A stretch of 32,473 bases of DNA from Pseudomonadota bacterium (GTDB lineage: Bacteria; Pseudomonadota; Gammaproteobacteria; Steroidobacterales; Steroidobacteraceae): positions 1-32,473 of the forward strand of contig JAKBWB010000052.1 of NCBI GenBank assembly GCA_021843755.1, in the 5' to 3' direction. Both the position numbers and the translations under genes were made by a program. Every line of letters begins with the position of its first letter. The stretch's first letter is position 1. Positions 1 through 8,941 of this stretch are shown piece by piece. The notes under the pieces were generated by a model that saw nothing but the letters and a program-made list of their open reading frames with translations, had not been told where the DNA came from and searched no databases.

Positions 1-35
1 GGATCGCGATCGGGCGACGCAGTTTGCTGCTTCAT
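1..35 (-). CDS. Start of an unidentified gene running off the left edge
   Basis: A reading frame opens with ATG at 35-33 on the minus strand and runs out of the window after 11 codons. A GGAGGT motif at 52-47 lies 12 nt upstream of the ATG, a rather long spacing for a ribosome binding site. The peptide begins MKQQTASPDRD and cannot be assigned to a family. It lies downstream of the sensor-like gene in the same orientation, so the two could be co-transcribed, about 145 nt apart. The call rests only on the start codon and the SD-like motif. Confidence 0.3.
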   Translation of the reverse strand, partial: MKQQTASPDRD

Positions 36-180
36 TTCGCGGGTCACACCTCCAGAGGGTCCAGACCGCCATCGTTGGACGTCGCGAGCGGCACCACACC
101 CCGCGGCGCGGCGCGAATGGTGCGCGAGAAGGCCGCGCGATGCAAGCGAAATCATGGGAAGGCTGTGCGTGGCGCGCGGA

Positions 181-1350
181 TCAACCGGTTCCTGGATCGC
201 GCCGCCGCCGCGCGCGCGCCACCATCTGAAAAGCGAGCACGACGGCGACCAGGAAGGCCAGGGTGCTGGTTGCAAGCGTCAGATTCAGCATCTGTTCCAG
301 CGTCTGGTCACGTACGTGAGCCCACCGATCGGATGTTTGTGTGACCTCGAGGTGGGCTATGACGCCGTGGTCCGCTCTGCCGCGGATCGGCACGCTGACC
401 GTGATGGGCGCGTCGTGGCCCGCGTCGACCAGCCGGCGGAACAGGAGGGTGAGCATGCCGGCGTGTGGTGCCGGAATGCCCGGAACGATCGGTTTGACCG
501 CCTGGGCCAGCAGCGCGCCGGAGGGCGTGGTCACCGCAAGACGCAGCCCCGGCCGCAGCAAACGGCGCAGGTAGGCGGGGAGTGCCGCCGACGCCAGAAC
601 CAGTCCGCCTCGGGGGCGCAGGTTGCGCGGGTTCAGCATCCCGTAGACGAACGGTCTCGCCCCGCGGCGCTCGCGATCATCGATCTGCACGCCGAAGGGT
701 CCACCGACCATCGACAGCGGCATCGCGAACTCGACGTCGTAGCCGCCCGGTTCCAGTTGCAGCGCTCCGACGATGCGCGGATCCAGGATCGCCCGCTGTC
801 GGTCGTACTCTCCGGTGATGATGCGATCGGCCACCAGCGGTCCGGCGCCCTCGAGCGGTAGAAATTCCGAGTGCGGCCGCCCCTGCGGCCCGGCGAAGCC
901 GATCCAGATGCGGTCGCCTATGGCGGCGCGATCGAGCGGGTTGACGAGCGGCGTATCGAACACGGGGTGGGGGTCCGAGATTCGCAGCAGCACATACAGC
1001 ATGCGATTGGTGACGCCGGTGAGAATGTCGAAATGACGCCTGCCGCTGCCGTAGCGGCGCCACGGGCGAGTCGCAGGCCAGCCTTGCGGATAGGCGTCGA
1101 AGTCGATCGGCGCCGGCAGCGGAAGCGGCGTCAGCGTGTCCGGCCCCGGGTGGCGCGCATCGGCCGCAAACCGGTAGATCAGGCGCGTACGGCCCTCAAG
1201 CGAGGCGGCCAGGGTGTGCGCGAGCGAGTTCAGGTCCAGCCGCTCGCTGCGGCGCAGCCCGGCTTCCATCTGGCGCGCGTAACGGACCCCGTCCCAGGGC
1301 AGCACCAGGGTCACCAGCGTCAGGAGCAACAGCGAGAGCCAAGGCCGCAT
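181..1350 (-). CDS. Membrane sensor protein resembling the input half of a PdsS-type histidine kinase, no kinase domain
   Basis: The 389-residue protein has an N-terminal membrane segment (about residues 4-19), a long extracytoplasmic part and a second membrane segment (about 356-376), and then stops after a short arginine-rich tail. This layout, and the N-terminal pattern ending in a GVRYARQME-like stretch, recalls the sensor half of histidine kinases of the proteobacterial dedicated sortase system. The middle part (about 75-240) has a beta-rich look like a carbohydrate-binding module. HAMP, HisKA and ATPase domains would normally follow the second membrane segment but are absent. I read the other two frames down to base 1 and saw no HAMP-like continuation, so a simple frameshift is not evident. 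It is divergent from the malic enzyme gene. The family assignment is from memory of the pattern and is tentative. Confidence 0.55.
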   Translation of the reverse strand: MRPWLSLLLLTLVTLVLPWDGVRYARQMEAGLRRSERLDLNSLAHTLAASLEGRTRLIYRFAADARHPGPDTLTPLPLPAPIDFDAYPQGWPATRPWRRYGSGRRHFDILTGVTNRMLYVLLRISDPHPVFDTPLVNPLDRAAIGDRIWIGFAGPQGRPHSEFLPLEGAGPLVADRIITGEYDRQRAILDPRIVGALQLEPGGYDVEFAMPLSMVGGPFGVQIDDRERRGARPFVYGMLNPRNLRPRGGLVLASAALPAYLRRLLRPGLRLAVTTPSGALLAQAVKPIVPGIPAPHAGMLTLLFRRLVDAGHDAPITVSVPIRGRADHGVIAHLEVTQTSDRWAHVRDQTLEQMLNLTLATSTLAFLVAVVLAFQMVARARRRRDPGTG

Positions 1351-1426
1351 CGAATCGTTTCAGCACTCTTTCAGCCGGCGCGTTTATAGTGGCGTCACCG
1401 CTTCATCTGCGCGTACAGCCACGATC

Positions 1427-2716
1427 ATGAAGATACCTGAGATTTTGATCGTCGAGACCATTCATCAGCCCGGCAGCCTCGCCAAAGTGCTGCAGGTGAT
1501 CGGCGATGCGGGTCTGACCATCCAGCACTTGACCACGGTACGGCGCGTGGAGGGCAAGACTCTCTGGGAAATTACCCTGGAGATGGACGAACAGGCCGAC
1601 CAAAGTCTCTACGCGCGGATCGACCAGTTGCCCAATGCCCGCTTCATCGGTAAATCCGACCGGGTATTCAATCGCCATCGCGGCGGCAAGATCCGCACCG
1701 TGGCGAGCCTGCCGATCAACACGCTGCAGACGCTGCGCGACATCTACACCCCCGGGGTCGCGCGGGTGTGCCTGGCCATTCAGCAGGACCCGCAGCTCGC
1801 GCACGAATACACGAGCATCGACAGCACCGTGGCGGTGATCACCAACGGCACGGCGATCCTCGGCCTCGGCAACATCGGGCCGCTCGCCGGCTTGCCGGTG
1901 ATGGAGGGCAAGGCGGCGCTGTTCGCCGATCTGGTGGGGCTCTCGGCCGTGCCGATCCTGCTCGAGCAGACCCAGCCGGAGAAAGTCGTCGAGCTGATCT
2001 GCGGGATTCATTTGTCCTTCGGTGCGATCCAGCTCGAGGACTTCGCCGCTCCCGAGTGCTTCGAAATCGAATCCCGGCTGCGTGAGCGGCTCGGCAAGCC
2101 GGTTCTGCACGACGATCAGCACGGGACCGCGGTGGTTGCGCTCGCCGCGCTGATCAATGCGGCACGCCGTGCCCGGCGCAGCCTGCCTGAGAGCACCGTG
2201 GGCCAGCTCGGTCTCGGAGCGGCCGGCACGGGCATCGTGCGTCTGCTGCGCGCCTATGGCGTCAATCGGGTGCTGGGCGCGGACCGCAATCCGCAGGCGT
2301 TGGCGCGCATCAAGGCGCTCGGTGCCGAAGCTTCGACCCCGGAGTCGATCATGCGGGATGCCGACATCGTGGTCGCGACCACGGGCGTCAAGGGGCTCAT
2401 CCGACCCGAGTGGGTCAGGCCGGGGCAGGTGATTCTGGCACTGTCCAATCCCGATCCGGAGATCGAGCCGAACCTGGCGCGCGAGCATGGCGCGGCTTTT
2501 GCCGCCGATGGCAAAGGGATCAACAACGTGCTGGCGTTTCCGGGCCTGTTCAAGGGAGCGCTCGCCGCCAAGGCCACACGCTTCACGGACGCGATGCTCA
2601 TGGCCGCGGCGCAGACACTGGCGGACTTGGCGGAAGACGATGCGCTCGTGCCCGGGCCGTTGGAAAAGAGCGTGCACGAGCGAGTGGCGGCGGCCGTCCA
2701 GGCCGCCGCCACCTAG
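1427..2716 (+). CDS. Malic enzyme with N-terminal ACT domain (malate to pyruvate + CO2)
   Basis: This 429-residue enzyme oxidatively decarboxylates malate to pyruvate, probably with NAD(P)+ in the cytoplasm. Residues 4-75 look like an ACT domain, which would make the enzyme allosteric towards a small ligand. The malic N-terminal domain follows, with YTPG at 107-110, the NGTAILGLGNIGPLAG block at 140-155 and the catalytic lysine in EGKAALF (160-166). HDDQHGTA at 228-235 carries the metal-binding aspartates. The Rossmann fingerprint LGLGAAGTG is at 251-259 and SNPDPEI at 340-346. It lacks the C-terminal phosphotransacetylase-like domain of MaeB, so it is the short form. No good Shine-Dalgarno precedes the ATG; TATAGT at 1385-1390 is a possible -10 box. 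It ends 7 bp from the convergent rpoH gene. NAD versus NADP preference cannot be read here. Confidence 0.92.
   Translation: MKIPEILIVETIHQPGSLAKVLQVIGDAGLTIQHLTTVRRVEGKTLWEITLEMDEQADQSLYARIDQLPNARFIGKSDRVFNRHRGGKIRTVASLPINTLQTLRDIYTPGVARVCLAIQQDPQLAHEYTSIDSTVAVITNGTAILGLGNIGPLAGLPVMEGKAALFADLVGLSAVPILLEQTQPEKVVELICGIHLSFGAIQLEDFAAPECFEIESRLRERLGKPVLHDDQHGTAVVALAALINAARRARRSLPESTVGQLGLGAAGTGIVRLLRAYGVNRVLGADRNPQALARIKALGAEASTPESIMRDADIVVATTGVKGLIRPEWVRPGQVILALSNPDPEIEPNLAREHGAAFAADGKGINNVLAFPGLFKGALAAKATRFTDAMLMAAAQTLADLAEDDALVPGPLEKSVHERVAAAVQAAAT
2684..2712. terminator. Perfect 12-bp GC hairpin at the malic enzyme/rpoH convergent junction
   Basis: Bases 2684-2695 and 2701-2712 are perfectly complementary, with a 5-nt loop. 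The hairpin lies in the last codons of the malic enzyme gene (an alanine-rich tail) and just beyond the 3' end of rpoH. There is no U-run on either side, so it is not a classic intrinsic terminator. It could still pause polymerase or protect both 3' ends, or simply reflect GCC/GCG codon use in an Ala-rich tail. Confidence 0.4.
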
Positions 2717-2723
2717 ACCGCGC

Positions 2724-3608
2724 TCAGGCCGCGGCCGCCTCGGGGGTCATCAGGCCGCGCAGCTTGCCGAGCGCATTGGCTTCGATCTGCCGGATGCGCT
2801 CGGCTGAAATGCCGTATTCCCCCGCCAGCTCGTGCAGCGTCGCCTTCTCCTCTCGGATCCAGCGGCGCTCGACGATGTCGCGGCTGCGCGCGTCGAGCCG
2901 ATCAAGGGCGTTGCGCAGGCGGGACGTGGAATCGCGTTCCCATTCGGCTTCCTCGACCTGATCGGCCGGGTCGGCGTCGGGGGACGGCAGGTACGCGGCC
3001 GGGCTGTAGGCTTCCTCTTCGTCCGCGTCGGGTGCCCGATCGAACGCCAGATCGTGCGCCGCCAGGCGCTTCTCCATCTCGGTGACCTCGCTCGCGCTGA
3101 CGCCGAGGTCGCGTGCCACGGCGGCGGTCTCTTCCACGGTGAGCCACGCGAGGTTCTTCTTCAGGCGGCGCAGATTGAAGAAGAGCTTGCGCTGGGTTTT
3201 GGTGGTGGCAATCTTGACCAGGCGCCAATTGCGCAGAACGTATTCGTGGATCTCCGCCCGAATCCAGTGCACGGCAAAGGACACCAGGCGAACGTTAAGG
3301 GTCGGGTCGAAGCGCTTGACCGCTTTCATCAAGCCGACGTTGCCTTCCTGGATCAGGTCGCTGAAGGGCAGCCCATAGCCGCGATAGCCCCGGGCGATGT
3401 GCACGACGAAGCGCAAGTGCGCCAGAACGAGCTGGCGCGCGGCATCGAGATCCCCCTGTTCTCGAAAGCGTTCGGCGAGCGCGCGCTCAGCCTCGCGATC
3501 GAGCACGGGGATGCGGCTCACCCGCTCGACATACGCATCGACGCTGCCAATCGGGCCCACGACCGCGAGGTCGCAGGGGCGGGCGATCACTGCGGTGCTT
3601 GTGGACAT
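2724..3608 (-). CDS. rpoH: RNA polymerase heat-shock sigma factor sigma-32
   Basis: This sigma-70 family factor directs RNA polymerase to heat-shock promoters. The RpoH-box motif QRKLFFNLR is present, a hallmark that separates RpoH from other sigma factors. It also has a region 2 block [19 protein letters not shown] and a region 4 helix-turn-helix near the C-terminus ([18 protein letters not shown]). I place the start at ATG 3608-3606 because GGGAG sits 5 nt upstream; this gives 294 residues. An in-frame ATG at 3620 has no Shine-Dalgarno. A perfect CIRCE operator lies 28 nt upstream of the chosen start, so HrcA repression is likely. In enterobacteria rpoH follows ftsX; here it lies about 2.2 kb upstream of ftsY on the opposite strand. 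Confidence 0.97.
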   Translation of the reverse strand: MSTSTAVIARPCDLAVVGPIGSVDAYVERVSRIPVLDREAERALAERFREQGDLDAARQLVLAHLRFVVHIARGYRGYGLPFSDLIQEGNVGLMKAVKRFDPTLNVRLVSFAVHWIRAEIHEYVLRNWRLVKIATTKTQRKLFFNLRRLKKNLAWLTVEETAAVARDLGVSASEVTEMEKRLAAHDLAFDRAPDADEEEAYSPAAYLPSPDADPADQVEEAEWERDSTSRLRNALDRLDARSRDIVERRWIREEKATLHELAGEYGISAERIRQIEANALGKLRGLMTPEAAAA

Positions 3609-3636
3609 CAATACTCCCATGCGGTGTGAGGAAATC

Positions 3637-3663
3637 TTAGCACTCGATGGCTTAGAGTGCTAA
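3637..3663. promoter_or_regulatory. CIRCE element (HrcA operator) upstream of rpoH
   Basis: TTAGCACTC at 3637-3645 and GAGTGCTAA at 3655-3663 form the perfect 9-9-9 inverted repeat that defines CIRCE, the binding site of the heat-shock repressor HrcA. Every base of both arms matches the consensus. It lies between rpoH (start 3608, minus strand) and mutM (start 3821, plus strand) and is close to the rpoH start, the usual place for a CIRCE acting as operator in the 5' untranslated region. hrcA itself is not in the window. Confidence 0.93.
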
Positions 3664-3820
3664 TCCGGGCCTGGGTTCCCTGGCAGCACCCCAAAACGGT
3701 ATCGCTTAAGATCCCGTTCACCCGGGAGGCCTCGAAAACTTTATCTTAGTCTTGACAATTCAGGTCCCTGCACGCGAAGCCGGCTTTCGGGACTCGGAAC
3801 GGCCGGCTACGCTGGCAGGC

Positions 3821-4636
3821 ATGCCTGAGCTTCCCGAAGTTGAGACCACGCGTCGCGGTATCGCGCCGCACGTAACCGGGCGCACGATCGTGGCCCTCGA
3901 GCTGTACGAGCGGCGGTTGCGCTGGCCGGTGCCCCGCTCACTTGCGCTGCGGCTGCCGGGCCAGCGCATCGTGGGGACGGATCGGCGAGCCAAATACCTG
4001 CTCATCGTGCTGGAGCGGGGCACGGTGATCGTCCATCTGGGCATGTCGGGCTCGCTGCGGGTGCTGCCCGGCGAGGCGCCCCGCACGCGCCACGATCAAT
4101 ACGACGTGCGGCTGGACTCGGGCCAGGTTCTGCGCTTCAACGACCCGCGCCGCTTCGGCAGTCTGCACTTCACGGAAGGTGACCCCGGGCGCCACCGGCT
4201 GCTCAGGGACTTGGCGCCCGAGCCGTTCGATTCGCGGTTCGACGCAGATTATCTTTGGGGCATCGCGCGGGGCCGACGGCTCGCGATCAAGCAGTTGCTG
4301 ATGAACAGCCATCTGGTCGTCGGCGTAGGGAATATCTACGCCAACGAGGCACTCTTCCGAGCCGGCGTGCGTCCAGGGCGTGCCGCGGGCCGGCTCTCAC
4401 GGCTCGAGGCGCGGCGCCTCGTTGCAGCCATTCGAGCCGTTCTTACTGAGGCGATCCGGGCCGGCGGGACGACACTGCGCGATTACGTTGGCGCCGACGG
4501 CGCACCGGGCTATTTCCGCCAGAAGCTGTTTGTATATGAGCGTGCCGGTACGCCGTGCCGCCGCTGCGGTACGCCCATCCGTCGCAGCACGCAGCAGGGT
4601 CGTTCCACGTATTTCTGTCCGGCGTGCCAGCGGTGA
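3821..4636 (+). CDS. mutM: Formamidopyrimidine/8-oxoguanine DNA glycosylase
   Basis: The 271-residue base-excision repair enzyme removes 8-oxoguanine and ring-opened purines and cleaves the abasic site by beta/delta elimination. The start is fixed by the invariant N-terminus MPELPEVETTRRG: Pro2 is the catalytic nucleophile once Met is removed, and Glu3 is also essential. Lys58 lies in the conserved RAKYLL loop. The H2TH part includes LLMNSHLVVGVGNIYANE. The C-terminal zinc finger has the form C-X2-C-X16-C-X2-C. An upstream in-frame extension of 23 codons is open but not conserved in kind. There is no clear Shine-Dalgarno; TACGCT at 3808-3813 lies 7 nt before the ATG, compatible with a leaderless transcript. 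The gene is convergent with coaD, 5 bp apart. Confidence 0.97.
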   Translation: MPELPEVETTRRGIAPHVTGRTIVALELYERRLRWPVPRSLALRLPGQRIVGTDRRAKYLLIVLERGTVIVHLGMSGSLRVLPGEAPRTRHDQYDVRLDSGQVLRFNDPRRFGSLHFTEGDPGRHRLLRDLAPEPFDSRFDADYLWGIARGRRLAIKQLLMNSHLVVGVGNIYANEALFRAGVRPGRAAGRLSRLEARRLVAAIRAVLTEAIRAGGTTLRDYVGADGAPGYFRQKLFVYERAGTPCRRCGTPIRRSTQQGRSTYFCPACQR

Positions 4637-4641
4637 GGCGG

Positions 4642-5732
<1,091 letters not shown>

Positions 5733-5784
5733 GCGATCTTTCGAGCCAGTGAACCAGAGCGCTACGATACACTAGCGCTTGCTC

Positions 5785-6774
5785 ATGTTCGGACGCGAAT
5801 CCAAAGACGAGGCGCCAAAGGGCGCGCAGCGTCAGGGCTTTCTCAAGCGCCTGACCCAGCGCCTAGGGCGTGGCAGCCGGCTCACGTTTGATCTGCCGAG
5901 CCTGTTCCGCGGCCGCAAGATCGACGCCGAGCTTCTCGAGGAGCTCGAGACCCGGCTGCTCGGCGCCGACGTCGGCATCGAGGCGACGGAGTCCATTCTC
6001 GCCGGACTCAACAAGCGCCTGGCGCGCAAGGAGCTCGCCGACGTCGAGGCCCTGATTGCGGCACTGCGCACTGCGGTGGAAGAGACACTGGCGCCGTGCG
6101 CGCGGCCATTGGTGGTCGATCCGCTGCGCAAGCCTTTCTCCATTCTGGTCGTCGGCGTGAATGGCTCGGGCAAGACCACGACGATCGGCAAGCTGGCCCG
6201 TCGCCTGCATCAGGAGGGTCACAGTGTACTGCTCGCGGCCGGCGACACCTTCCGCGCGGCGGCCATCGAGCAGCTCGCGGTCTGGGCCGAGCGCAGCGGC
6301 GCGAGCTGCGTGGCACAACACGCGGGCGCCGATCCGGCGGCGGTGGTGTTCGATGCGCTGCAAGCGGCGCGGGCGCGCGGCGTCGATGTGATGATCGCCG
6401 ATACCGCCGGCCGCCTGCACAGTCAGTCGCATCTGATGCAGGAGCTGAAAAAGGTCAAACGGGTGCTGCAGCGCGGCGATCCGGCCGCGCCGGACGAGGT
6501 TCTCCTGGTGCTCGACGCGAACCAGGGACAAAATGCCCTGACGCAAGCCGTACAGTTTCATGAGGCCGTGGGTGTCACCGGGCTCGCGATCACCAAGCTC
6601 GATGGGACCGCCAAGGGCGGGATCGTGATCGCCATTGCGCGCCGCCTGGGGCTGCCCATCCGCTTCATCGGCATCGGCGAGCAACCGGAGGATTTTGGCG
6701 AGTTCGATGCGCGAGCCTTCGCGTCCGCACTGGTCTCGGGAGCGCACGAGCCCGCCGGGCAGGAGGGTGGATGA
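5785..6774 (+). CDS. ftsY: Signal recognition particle receptor FtsY
   Basis: This SRP-type GTPase docks the SRP-ribosome complex at the inner membrane for co-translational insertion of membrane proteins. From the ATG at 5785 it has 329 residues; a TTG two codons upstream is less likely. A short charged N-terminal region is followed by the N helical bundle and the G domain, with [15 protein letters not shown] (G1), DTAGRLHSQ (G3) and [10 protein letters not shown] (G4). The long acidic A domain of E. coli FtsY is almost missing, as in many other bacteria. There is no clear Shine-Dalgarno; TACGAT and TACACT hexamers at 5763-5773 are possible -10 boxes. Its stop overlaps the ftsE start (ATGA). 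Confidence 0.97.
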   Translation: MFGRESKDEAPKGAQRQGFLKRLTQRLGRGSRLTFDLPSLFRGRKIDAELLEELETRLLGADVGIEATESILAGLNKRLARKELADVEALIAALRTAVEETLAPCARPLVVDPLRKPFSILVVGVNGSGKTTTIGKLARRLHQEGHSVLLAAGDTFRAAAIEQLAVWAERSGASCVAQHAGADPAAVVFDALQAARARGVDVMIADTAGRLHSQSHLMQELKKVKRVLQRGDPAAPDEVLLVLDANQGQNALTQAVQFHEAVGVTGLAITKLDGTAKGGIVIAIARRLGLPIRFIGIGEQPEDFGEFDARAFASALVSGAHEPAGQEGG

Positions 6775-7463
6775 TCCGGCTCGAGCGGGTCAGCAAGCGC
6801 TATCCGAACGGACGCGAGGCGCTCACCAACGTGAGTTTCTTCGTCGACCGCGGGGAACTGCTGTTCATCACCGGCCGCTCGGGAGCGGGCAAGAGCACGC
6901 TGCTGAAGGTGATTGCGCTGCTCGAGCGCCCGACGCGCGGCACCGTGACCATCAATGGCCGCAACATCGGCGCGCTCAGCGCGCGGCATATTCCGGCGTT
7001 TCGCCGCCAGCTGGGCATGGTGTTCCAGGATCACAAGCTGTTGGCGGACCGGCCGGTATTCGACAACGTCGCGCTGCCGCTGGTGGTGGCCGGAACGCCG
7101 TTCAAGGACATCGACAAGCGCGTGCGCGCGGCGCTCGATCAAGTGGGTCTGCTCGGCAAAGAGCGCATGTTGCCCCTGGAACTGTCGGTCGGCGAGCAGC
7201 AGCGCGTGGGGATCGCGCGCGCGGTTGTCGGCAAGCCGCCGCTGATCGTGGCCGATGAGCCCACCGGCAATCTCGATCCGGATCTGGCGCTGGAGGTGAT
7301 GCGGCTGTTCAGACGGTTCAGTGAAGTCGGCGTGACCGTGCTCGTGGCCACGCATGATGTGCACATCGTGCGTGAGTTCGGTAGCCGCGAGATCGTCCTG
7401 ACGAGCGGCGAGCTTACCGGCGGCAGCGCCGATCCGCTGCCCTCGCTGGTTGCGAGCCGCTGA
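6771..7463 (+). CDS. ftsE: Cell division ATP-binding protein FtsE
   Basis: This 230-residue ABC ATPase pairs with FtsX in the divisome and couples septation to periplasmic murein hydrolase activation. Walker A (GRSGAGKST), Q-loop (VFQDHKLL), Walker B (LIVADEPTGNLD) and the H-loop histidine (ATHD) are present. The signature motif reads LSVGE instead of the usual LSGGE of FtsE, with valine at the third position. The serine and the second glycine that contact nucleotide are kept. AGGAGGG lies just upstream of the ATG, and the start overlaps the ftsY stop, so the operon ftsY-ftsE-ftsX is tightly coupled. Confidence 0.96.
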   Translation: MIRLERVSKRYPNGREALTNVSFFVDRGELLFITGRSGAGKSTLLKVIALLERPTRGTVTINGRNIGALSARHIPAFRRQLGMVFQDHKLLADRPVFDNVALPLVVAGTPFKDIDKRVRAALDQVGLLGKERMLPLELSVGEQQRVGIARAVVGKPPLIVADEPTGNLDPDLALEVMRLFRRFSEVGVTVLVATHDVHIVREFGSREIVLTSGELTGGSADPLPSLVASR

Positions 7464-7480
7464 GCCGCGGGCGCTTCGAC

Positions 7481-8392
7481 GTGCTGAACAGTCGCCAACT
7501 GCAAGCATTGCTCGGTGCCCTGGGGCGCCTGGCGCGCGCGCCTCTGGCAACGATGTTCACGCTGCTGGTGATCGGACTTGCGCTGGCGCTGCCGGGCGCG
7601 CTGGGATTGCTCGTGCGCAATGCCGAGGCGGTGAGCGGTGGCATCGGCCGCGCGGTCGATATGACGGTCTATCTGAAGAATGGCGTGCCGTTGGCCCGCG
7701 CGCAGCAGCTTGCCACGGCCGCGAGGTCCCAGCCCGGTGTGGCCAGCGTGACGGTCATCTCTGCGGCCGAGGGGCTGCGTCAGTTCCGCAAGTATTCGGG
7801 TTTCGGTGCGGCGCTGGCTGCGCTCAAGAGCAATCCGTTGCCCAATGTGCTGCGCGTCGTGCCACGGCCGCGTGCCAGCGGTCCTTTGGCGCTCGAGGCG
7901 CTGCGGCGCACTTTCGCGGCCTGGCCCGAGGTGGACATGGTTCAGCTCGACACGCAGTGGGTCATGCGGTTCGACGCCATCGTCGCGGTGGTGCGGCGGC
8001 TCGTGTTGCTCGCGGCGGTCTTGCTCGGTGCCGGCGTGCTGGCCGTGATAGGCAATACGATCCGGCTCGAGATCCTCAATCGCAGCGATGAGATCGAGGT
8101 CACCAAGCTTGTCGGAGGCTCGAACGCGTTTGTCCGCCGCCCGTTCGTATACACCGGCGCGCTGTATGGGTTGGGCGGCGCACTGCTCGCGTGGCTCATT
8201 CTGGAGGGCGCGATTCTCGCGCTGTCGGGGCCGGCGGCCCGCCTCGCGGAACTCTACGGCAGCGGCTTTGTGCTGCAGGGCCTCGGCGGCCGGGAGCTGG
8301 TGCTGCTGTTGGGCGGGGGCATGGCCCTCGGCTGGCTCGGGGCGTGGATCTCAGCCTTCCGTCATCTGCGCAGCTTTGAGCCTCGCGCCTGA
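7481..8392 (+). CDS. ftsX: Cell division permease-like protein FtsX
   Basis: This is the membrane partner of FtsE, 303 residues, with four predicted membrane segments at about residues 25-45, 176-196, 225-250 and 275-295. A large periplasmic loop between the first two would contact EnvC-type murein hydrolase activators. The C-terminal FtsX domain contains the conserved DEIEVTKLVGGSNAFVRRPF stretch. The start is GTG at 7481, 17 nt after the ftsE stop, with only a weak Shine-Dalgarno. In E. coli rpoH would come next; here the convergent rpmG gene follows instead. Confidence 0.95.
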   Translation: MLNSRQLQALLGALGRLARAPLATMFTLLVIGLALALPGALGLLVRNAEAVSGGIGRAVDMTVYLKNGVPLARAQQLATAARSQPGVASVTVISAAEGLRQFRKYSGFGAALAALKSNPLPNVLRVVPRPRASGPLALEALRRTFAAWPEVDMVQLDTQWVMRFDAIVAVVRRLVLLAAVLLGAGVLAVIGNTIRLEILNRSDEIEVTKLVGGSNAFVRRPFVYTGALYGLGGALLAWLILEGAILALSGPAARLAELYGSGFVLQGLGGRELVLLLGGGMALGWLGAWISAFRHLRSFEPRA

Positions 8393-8431
8393 TGCGGCTC
8401 GGGTCGAGCGCAGTCCGGCCGGCGAGCGGAA

Positions 8432-8587
8432 TTACTTGATCTTGGCTTCTTTGTAGGCGACGTGCTTACGCGCCACCGGGTCGAATTTGCGCACTTCCAG
8501 TTTGTCCGGATGCAGGCGCTTGTTCTTGGTGGTCACGTAGAAATGACCGGTTCCGGCGGACGAAAGCAGCTTGATCTTATCGCGCAT
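8432..8587 (-). CDS. rpmG: 50S ribosomal protein L33
   Basis: This 51-residue basic protein of the large ribosomal subunit starts [20 protein letters not shown] and ends with the KEAKIK tail typical of proteobacterial L33. There is no CxxC zinc pair, so it is the zinc-independent form. It lies 16 nt downstream of rpmB in the same orientation, the standard rpmB-rpmG operon. The plus-strand ftsX gene ends 39 bp beyond its stop. Confidence 0.97.
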   Translation of the reverse strand: MRDKIKLLSSAGTGHFYVTTKNKRLHPDKLEVRKFDPVARKHVAYKEAKIK

Positions 8588-8603
8588 CGCGCAGCTCCTG
8601 ATC

Positions 8604-8840
8604 CTAGACTTTCACGCCTTGCGCGCGCAGCTCGGCCACGACCTGGTCGATGCCTTTCTTCTCCATCGTGCGCAGTCCATGCGCCGAGACACGCAGCGAC
8701 ACCCAGCGCTTTTCGGCTTCCAGCCAGAATCGCTGCGTATGCAGGTTCGGCAGGAAGCGGCGGCGCTTCTTGTTGTTTGCGTGAGAGACGCGATTTCCAA
8801 CGACCGGCCCTTTGCCGGTTACCTCGCAGACGCGCGACAT
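8604..8840 (-). CDS. rpmB: 50S ribosomal protein L28
   Basis: This 78-residue ribosomal protein is recognised by [20 protein letters not shown] at the start, followed by the [13 protein letters not shown] stretch and the [16 protein letters not shown] block. Length equals that of E. coli L28. An AGG motif lies about 10 nt before the ATG. It is the first gene of rpmB-rpmG. radC lies upstream in the same direction with 101 bp between, room for a separate promoter. Confidence 0.97.
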   Translation of the reverse strand: MSRVCEVTGKGPVVGNRVSHANNKKRRRFLPNLHTQRFWLEAEKRWVSLRVSAHGLRTMEKKGIDQVVAELRAQGVKV

Positions 8841-8941
8841 ATGCTACGACCTTGCAAATCAAATACTTGTCGTGAGCGGTGATCCCCGCCCACGGGAGCC
8901 GAGCTTTATACCAGGAGTCCCCCGTTGCGGCAAGCGCACCG

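Noticed and set aside
1-180. HAMP/kinase continuation of the sensor gene through a frameshift
   Set aside because: Reading all three minus-strand frames past the stop gave no HAMP-like or HisKA-like sequence.
1403-2677. 424-codon minus-strand frame opposite the malic enzyme
   Set aside because: Antisense shadow; the plus strand has complete malic enzyme motifs.
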